Positions 57,185-64,000 of a DNA stretch of 64,000 bases are shown in pieces. The DNA lies in contig JAQSEB010000127.1 in NCBI GenBank assembly GCA_030063045.1, positions 1-64,000 of the forward strand, in the 5' to 3' direction. The DNA comes from Pratylenchus scribneri (taxonomy: Eukaryota; Nematoda; Chromadorea; Rhabditida; Pratylenchidae). The notes beneath the pieces were generated by a model. The model saw only the letters and a program-made list of their open reading frames with translations, was not told where the DNA came from and ran no database searches. Positions within the stretch are counted from its first letter, which is position 1; the number at the start of each line of letters is the position of its first letter. Position numbers and translations under genes: made by a program.

Positions 57185-60106
57185 GGTCTAATAATTTTTA
57201 TATTAAAATTTTTTAAAATTAAGATTTTAGAAAAAAATTAATAGGAAAAATTGAAAAAGAATAGATTTTTCTTAAAATGTAAAAAAATACAACCAAAGTA
57301 ATTTATTGCTGTTATGTACTTGTTTTCTTTCACTGCGTAACCAAAATTTACAGTAGTCGTAAAATATTTGCGCGAATCAAAGTGGTGGCTGGTCTTCTTT
57401 TTGTTATTTTATTTTTGATATGAAAGGAACCAAAAGAAGACCAAATCCTCTAGGTTAAAAGTTAAAACCTATAAATTAATAAATTAGAAAAAAATTGTTG
57501 TTTGTGAGAGGGTCGAGATGGAATAAAAAATGCGCTTAAAATAAATTTTAATGAATATTAATTATATAGATTTTTATTTTTTACATAAATATAGCCTGTT
57601 GGAATAATAAGAAATGCAAAAATTATGGCCAAAAATGTTTCAATCAGGCCAAAAACGGGCAATTTTTCGAATTTTTGATATAAATTTTAGCCAATAATAT
57701 TTGATTAATCGTTTTCATTTTGATAACAAAATGTTCTCCAAAAGAGATTAATAAAAAAATTTAGCAAAATTAGTTCAAAAAGTTATTTAACCGATTAAAA
57801 GATTAATGAAAAATTTGCCAATGCGAAAAAATAGGATAGCCGGTTCGGGTCAAAGTAATGAATGGGTAGCGCGATTGTCCTAAAATTGGCAGTAAAAAAG
57901 GAGCGGTAGCTGCATGATGGGAGGGAGTGCGCGGTTTTGGATCGTAAAAATATTGTGATTGGTAATGTAATGGATGTTGTGCTTGGAATTGGAAGGAATA
58001 AATTGAATGGAGAACCCACAAGGAAAATTGGGTGGGAAATGGGCAAAGTTGGATTAAATTGTAAAAAAGAAAGGCAATCAAATGAGAAATGCTTGCCTTT
58101 ATGGGCGGTCTATCCCAAAAAAAAACATTATTTCCTCGAATTTCTTTCAATCCAAACCACCATTTGAGGTTTGGTTTTTGTATTCCTGCGCAAATCCAAT
58201 TAAAGGCGAGGCATATTGACATGCGCGGATTGATGGATTTATTGGATTTTGTCGATTGAGAGAATTTGTAGAGAAAATGGACAAATTGTGTGGCATAAAT
58301 GGGACAATACAATTTGAATCACTAGAATAAAAATTGGGAATTTTTCAATGGAAAAAAATGTTCAAAAATAGAAGCAAAAAATGAATGAATCAATAAATGA
58401 ACTATGGTTGAATCATCCAAAAAAAAACGAAATACCAAATATGGGAACGGGCGAATTTATTTATTTTTCCTAGGAAAAATTCCTATCAATTCATTGTTAT
58501 GAGAAATGAACAAGCTGATATATGATTTAATCTTTTTTGCGAGAAATTTTAATAATGAAGAAATTAACATATAAAAATTTATATTTTGACATAAAATAAT
58601 TTTTTTTAATTTATTTTTAAAAATGATGTTAAAAATCACTAAGAAGTAATTTTAATTTTTGGAATAAACGAATGTTCCCATTCTCCCTTATCTTTGCTCA
58701 TCCAGCCATTTTTGTTCAATTAATTTTTCTGCCGCGCACATTCAACATTGCGGAACAACAACAAAAAACGGTATTATTTGTTTTCCCTTTAGTGTCTGTC
58801 AGAATGACATTGAAAAAAATTGGAATGAATGCGCGATACAAATTCTCTCTGGGCAGATTAATTAAAAATATATAAATATATTTCCTTATTGAATCTTTTT
58901 ATTTTGAAAAATTTTAAAATATTTAAAAATTAGTAAAATTATTAATATTTAATTTAAAAAAATTAATAAATAATTAAATATATTATATACATAAATTTAA
59001 TATGAAGGCAAAATAAGAGGAACGTATAAAAAAGCATTGTCACCACAAAAATAAACATTTTTCAATACAATTTTTTGGAATTTTAATGATTATCTTAACA
59101 AATTAATTTATTTCCTATTTTTGGAAAAATATTTAAAATTTTGTATGGAATTTCTTTTTTGAAAAAGAATAAATTTATATGAAATGTTGAATTTATTCAT
59201 TTTAGAAGATGTCCCCAATTGTTCAGAATAAATGAGAAAAATGAATGAAAATGAACACAGCTGCTGCGAATTGCGCGACATGGTATTGCCCAAAAAATTG
59301 TTGCCAACAATGAATGGGATGGAACAGTCGAATGAAAGATGGGAAATGAATGGTAAAAATGGAACGGGAATAAAGGATTTGACCACAGAATTCATATTCA
59401 CATATGAATAGTAATGGATATAGGTTGCCTTTTACCGCCTTTTCTCCTTTTTGACCAAATTTTTAAAATGGTAATTATGCAATAATCGGGTTATGAATGA
59501 AATCGTTTTTTCATTTTAGGAAATGTGCATCTGAAAAATATTAATTTAAAATTATATATTTGCTATTTTTAAAAAATTTTATTTAAACATTCTTCTTTCT
59601 GATAAATGAATAATTATTTTTTAATTTGACTTAATTTTGATGCCACTAATTTGTCTAATATAAAATTTGAGTTAATTTCTTGGGTTCGATGAGACCAATA
59701 GGGTCAGATGAAATCAAATTTGCTGGATATTTTAACACGCATTGTAAATTCACTGGAATGAATCTGTAATCGTTTTCCATCCCAAAATTCAGAAACAGGA
59801 AAATCAAAATATTTTATGTATTCCGACGCATCTGGCTCTGGTTTAGAAAACTATTAGGTATTGGGTAAATTTATTAAACAATATTGCGACAGATGAATTT
59901 ATGCCAGTATATAAAATTGTATAAAAAATCTGTATTCCCAAAAGAATGAATAAATAAAGAGAACTAATAAAAGCTACGGCAAAAAATGCCTCAAAATCAA
60001 ATCCACAAAAATTGTTAACCGAACAATAAAAGAAAAAAAAAACATTTTCGTTTCCGTGCATTTTCATTTTTCATATTGCTTCTTTTTCCTTCTCAATTTG
60101 CATTCT
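57185..60106. other. Upstream region of the Wnt gene, no supported gene
   Basis: About 2.9 kb of AT-rich DNA. A minus-strand ORF of 169 residues (57803-58312) and overlapping ORFs in other frames lie in a less AT-rich stretch but show no domain, signal peptide or splice signals. Candidate regulatory DNA for the Wnt gene. Confidence 0.4.
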
Positions 60107-63100
60107 TCAATTGGTGAAATATTTTTCGAAGAATGCCTTATTCTTATCCTTGTGTTCTCCTAATTTGCCCAAATGTTTGTAAATGCCGCCACTGATCAGG
60201 CGCAATCCCTGCAAGCCATTTTCCAATCCATTTTGGGCATGAGATGATCCTCCTTCGATTTCAACCAATTTGAGAATGCAACCCTAAAAAATTTTAAAAA
60301 ATATTTTTCGGGATCATTTCAATTTCCGACGTGCATCTCTTTTTTTAGATATATATATATAAAAACTTGGTTTCGGGCTATTTATAACTCATCAAGCCAA
60401 TGGATCAATTTTGCTTATTTTAAGCCCTTTTTATTGAATTGAATGATTTATTATTAAATGGACAAAAATGTCAAAAAAAAAATTCTAAATTTTAGATGCT
60501 ATAAAAATAAAAACGGTGAATGTTTTTTTTATCAATAATTTAGTAATAATGTGACATGTGAGCTATTATATATTCCAATAAATTATTTGTTTTTTTTTGT
60601 TTGAAATTTACTAATTTAATTTCTTAATATTTATTTCGATCCGATCCATGAGAAATATTATGTTAGGATTTAGAAAATTGTTTACAGCTAAGATTAAATT
60701 TAATTATCTATAAATTTATTTTTATCAATAAAAACAAATAAATATACCGGTGCCGCATATTTATATTTGCTGTCCACCAATTGTTGAAGGGCCAAAATTA
60801 AGGCTAAATCAGCAACGAGAACAATATGTTCTGCAAAATGAATTGCACAAATTGTAAAAATTAAAAAATTTTTTGGCCCCAGTTTTTCGATTAATATTAA
60901 TATTCGTTTTGAAAAAATATTCATTTAAGAAAATTTTTAAACTTTTAATCCAAAATTAGGAATTTAATTTAAGAAGGGAAAAAATAAGCTTAAACAATAA
61001 AAAGAAAAATTTACTTTCGAAAAGTAGTAAAAAATTTTAATTTTGAATTATTTAACCTTTAGTTGGTGGAATAATTTTGAATATTCAAAAAGATCGAACC
61101 CTTTTTCTCTTCGCCTGGTGCCAGCCAATCCTTGGCATTAAATGCCGGTTGTTTCGATTTTTGATGGCTCATAATTTTTTTAATTTCTTCTTCAGTCAAA
61201 AGCGAGCCCGTGGCAGTGGCAGCATCTTTTCTATAAATTAAATTTTACCGAAAGTGGTCAAAAATTGGCAAAGAATGTTTTTTTTTCACTATACCCATGA
61301 TGACTAGATGAAGCCTCATCGGTGGACTGTGGATGTACATTTTCGGCTGTGCCAGTCACAATTTTCATTATGTCAATCGTGGTGGGCAAATCATCATCAT
61401 CGCCTGGGCCAAATGGTTCGCCTTGGACATATTGTTTCTTCTCCTTCATTGGCCCAATTTTTATTATTTCCACTTTTTGTTTTCCCAAATTTCGTTTGCC
61501 CAAAATATGTCTGGCAGTAATTTCGGCCTCCTTGTTTTTTGTTGCCATCTTCCCTGGTCCTTCAGCATTAGCTTTCTCTCTTTTCTTATTCTCTTCGTTA
61601 ATATCCTTGAATTTTTTTCTGTTTTCCGGTGTGTCCTCTACCGGATCTTGTTTTTTGTATTCCACCATAATAATGTTCATTTTTTTGATTGGAATATGCT
61701 CGAATGCATTCGTCAAATCAGACTTGATCAAAGAGATTTGGTCTTTTGACAAATCCTTATCCTCTTTGGGGTCAGAAAGGCGACGAACAACCCAAAAAAC
61801 GCGATTTGCTTTGGGAATCGCTTAAAATTTTTCATATAATTGCATAATCACTTTTATTTAATTTATAAAATTTAATATCTTTTCTATCATAGTAAAATTT
61901 AGTTTTTTAAGCCAAGCCGTAAGATGTTGTTCAGTTAGGGTTTAGGCAGGTATCGAAATTTACAATTTGTTTGTATTTGGATATTACAAAACTTTTTAAT
62001 TATTTTAATTTTTATTATTTACTCATTTTTATGAAATTGGTCGGGGATTCAGAAATGAGAATTTGCATACCCAAAGGAAAAGGAAGTGAATTTGGGAGAT
62101 GAGGGCCCATCACATTGTCGGGCACAATTTCCACCTTTTTCATCAAATTCTCTATATTTTCAAGATGATTCTTATAGGCCTTATCAAAATATGTATTCTT
62201 CTCTTCGTGTGCCTCGATGCTCTCATAAATTTTTTTTCCATCTTTATCAACTTCTCCGGTTTCTTCCCGCGGCACGAATTTATCCTCATCCCCAACATAA
62301 TAATTATGATAGGTGTATTTGGTAATTAATTTATCTGCCTCAAATTCATCCTCAATTCGTTTCAATTCCCAATTAAAGTGTAAATGTTCCTTTAATATCA
62401 AAATAAAACATTATGATTTTGAATCACTTAAATTAATTTTTATATTTTCAGCAATAATAATATCGGATATTTGACAAAATTTTTGTTATTGCATAATTTT
62501 AAAAAAAAATATAAATTAAAAATATTCTAAAAATTTTTTGTTAATTATTCTACAACTTCCTAATAAGGAGAGTGATATTTTCTAGATCAAAAAATAATTT
62601 TCTTTCTAGATTAATTCATAAAAAAGATGCTGAAATAAATTCTTTTCTTTTTGAAAATCCAAACATTCAAATAATATTTAATATTAATTAATTAATTAAG
62701 AACCGGAGAGCCGAATATTTCTTTCATTTTTCCGAATAGCATTTTGATCGCTTCTATAAGGGTATGACTTTTGGTTTTTTCTTGCAGTTTTCCAAAAAGT
62801 ATTTTGGCCACTTCCAAAATGCTACCCTTCACAGCCAATGAATATGGGGTCAAAAATCGACGCCAAAAACGTAGCGCTTTTTGGAATTTATTTGAACGAG
62901 TGCCTACATTGATTAGAATAAAAAGAATTAAAATAATACAAAAAAAATTACCAAATACACCCCTCGGTGATCCCCGATTTTCGTAAATCCACCCTCCCGC
63001 GGTCTTGATCTCATTGAATTCCTTTTTCAACCATTCCTTGCCTTTCTCAATAAATTCAGGCGATTGTTGATTGGTCATTTCAGATTTCAGTTGCAAATGT

Positions 63101-64000
63101 TTTAGTCGTTTTCCATTACTTTCTTTAATGGATCCGGCTGGATTCGAATCGCTCAAAATAGCAGATTTGACCAATTGATTCAGTTGCTATAAAATAGAAA
63201 AAATTATTATTTAGGAAAATATAAACAACTGATGAGTAATATATTTTCATTAGTTGTTTCCTATAAATCATTTATTTATGTGTATTTGTGTTGTTTAGGT
63301 CCTACTTTTGGAAACTGAAGGGCCCCCTATAGGTCAACAAGATTAGGGTTAGGGTCATTCGGGGATAGCTTACGGTACGGATATGATGGTGTAAAAATCA
63401 TCCTTTAGTTTCAATCTTCTCACGAAAAGAGGAGACCTAAACGACGCAAGTATCAAGTACCAATTTATGCATTTTTTATGTTAGTTTGAAATTTTTATTA
63501 TTTTCCAGTCTTGGAATAGCATAAGTTTGTGGTGAATTTTATTTTTTTTTTTGAAATTTCATTTTCAATACCTATTATATAACTTCCTTTACATATATAT
63601 TATATATATCACTGATGTGAGTATAAGAAATAAATGGGAAAAATTTTGTCCAAACAACTGGAAAAATTTCCATTTTTTGAACCGATTTTTGATTTATTTC
63701 TCGAAATTGGAAATTAATTTAATTATTTTTACATTTTCTTAATAGATAAATCAATGCAAAACTACTTACTTTATCCTTTTCAGTACATTTGTTCACAAAA
63801 TCCTCCATTTCAAAGTAGGCGGACATGAAATATTCCATTTGTTTCTTTCCTTCGGGACCCTTTACTTCATCGTTCGATGCTAATTCATTACGCGCTGAAA
63901 CAAATGAATATTTTATTTATATTTTACATAAGAAAATTATAATTTATTGTAAAAAAACTTGCGCATTTCACGAATTGGTCGAGCCTTTTGTTTATAATCA
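60107..64000 (-). CDS. Multi-exon protein of unknown function, 5' end outside the window
   Basis: Exons 63959-64000 (partial), 63770-63894, 62952-63186, 62704-62903, 62023-62389, 61295-61820, 61100-61230, 60748-60830 and 60107-60283 join in phase into about 628 residues. Content is charged and mostly helical: KKQMEYFMSAYFEMEDF, then KGKEWLKKEFNEIKTAGG, SNKFQKALRFWRRFL, KILFGKLQEKTKSH repeated in weaker form as KMLFGKMKEIFG, EHLHFNWELKRIEDEFEADK, NRVFWVVRRLSDPKEDKD, an acidic linker GPGDDDDLPTT, and EHIVLVADLALILALQQLVD near the end. No signal peptide or membrane span in the visible part. I do not recognise a family. The intron 63187-63769 holds a decayed MITE. Confidence 0.75.
63281..63462. 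mobile_element. Decayed hAT-like MITE in an intron
   Basis: 182 bases. The inner ends GTTTAGGTCCTACTTTT and, inverted, GTTTAGGTCTCCTCTTTT pair imperfectly. The right end retains AAGTACC, the terminus of the GGTACTT family. Flanks share TTTATG. The interior has GATTAGGGTTAGGGTCA and a CCCCCTATAGGTCAACAAG segment similar to the element at 16327 (GGTAGGTCAACAAGG). Confidence 0.6.

Noticed and set aside
57803..58312. Minus-strand ORF of 169 residues upstream of the Wnt gene
   Set aside because: Several frames are open at once, composition is His/Phe/Pro mixed, and no domain or start context is visible.
63959..63964. A GC-AG intron (GCAAGT) in the partial first exon of the last gene
   Set aside because: Another frame with the ordinary GT donor at 63957-63958 stays open and joins in phase, so no unusual intron is needed.
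1..64000. CRISPR array, bacterial operons, tRNA or rRNA genes
   Set aside because: No regular short repeats with unique spacers, no ribosome-binding-site-led gene strings, and no recognisable tRNA or rRNA sequence were found by eye; a covariance-model scan would be decisive for tRNAs.

Overview
The window is nuclear DNA of a nematode. It is strongly AT-rich. Its genes are cut by very short GT-AG introns, mostly 37-55 bases, with acceptors such as TTTTAG or TTTCAG. It also carries a receptor guanylate cyclase, a Wnt ligand and a UDP-glycosyltransferase with animal or nematode architecture. I cannot name the genus from sequence alone. Splice models below were assembled by hand and checked by exon length and phase; no transcript or database search was available.

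Region 1 (1 to about 10.9 kb) looks like the right-hand part of a Polinton/Maverick virus-like transposon, whose other core genes would lie left of the window. It holds a penton-type minor capsid protein, an adenain-like cysteine protease, a signal-peptide/single-span membrane protein, a zinc-ribbon protein, a protein with an internal tandem duplication, and a conserved globular protein. Two genes share a 15-base TATA promoter (TATATAAGGACCGAA). Further right the genes become spliced: a small basic protein, a small membrane protein, an 8-exon gene whose introns are all phase 1, and a divergent 14-exon gene whose introns are all phase 0. Whether those last two belong to the element or are cargo is open.

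Region 2 (about 12.4 to 32 kb) is host-like: a Lys-rich nuclear-type protein, a complete 25-exon receptor guanylate cyclase on the minus strand (17036-24461) and a 12-exon UDP-glycosyltransferase on the plus strand (26918-31513).

Region 3 (15.2 kb, then 32.9-53.5 kb) holds the most distinctive system here: six plus-strand members of one family of small secreted proteins. Five members have the same plan: a signal-peptide/variable exon, a phase-1 intron, a coiled-coil exon, a phase-0 intron, and a final exon starting near a Trp-His pair. The sixth is a single-exon copy fused to the tail of the last exon. Upstream non-coding blocks are duplicated with the genes. Structural variation includes exon duplication, internal repeats, a MITE a few bases past a splice donor, and an inverted promoter fragment. 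Between copies 5 and 6 lie two head-to-head arrays of short symmetrical exons (about 46.9-51.3 kb) of an unrelated micro-exon gene.

Region 4 (54.9-64 kb) holds a 9-exon Wnt gene and the 3' part of a 9-exon or longer gene of unknown function, both on the minus strand.

Several short inverted-repeat transposons sit in introns and spacers: a GGTACTT-ended family with 8-base target duplications (hAT-like), a TAA-duplicating element (PIF/Harbinger-like), a 658-base element in the last intron of the cyclase, and a 415-base palindrome. I saw no CRISPR array, rRNA or tRNA.
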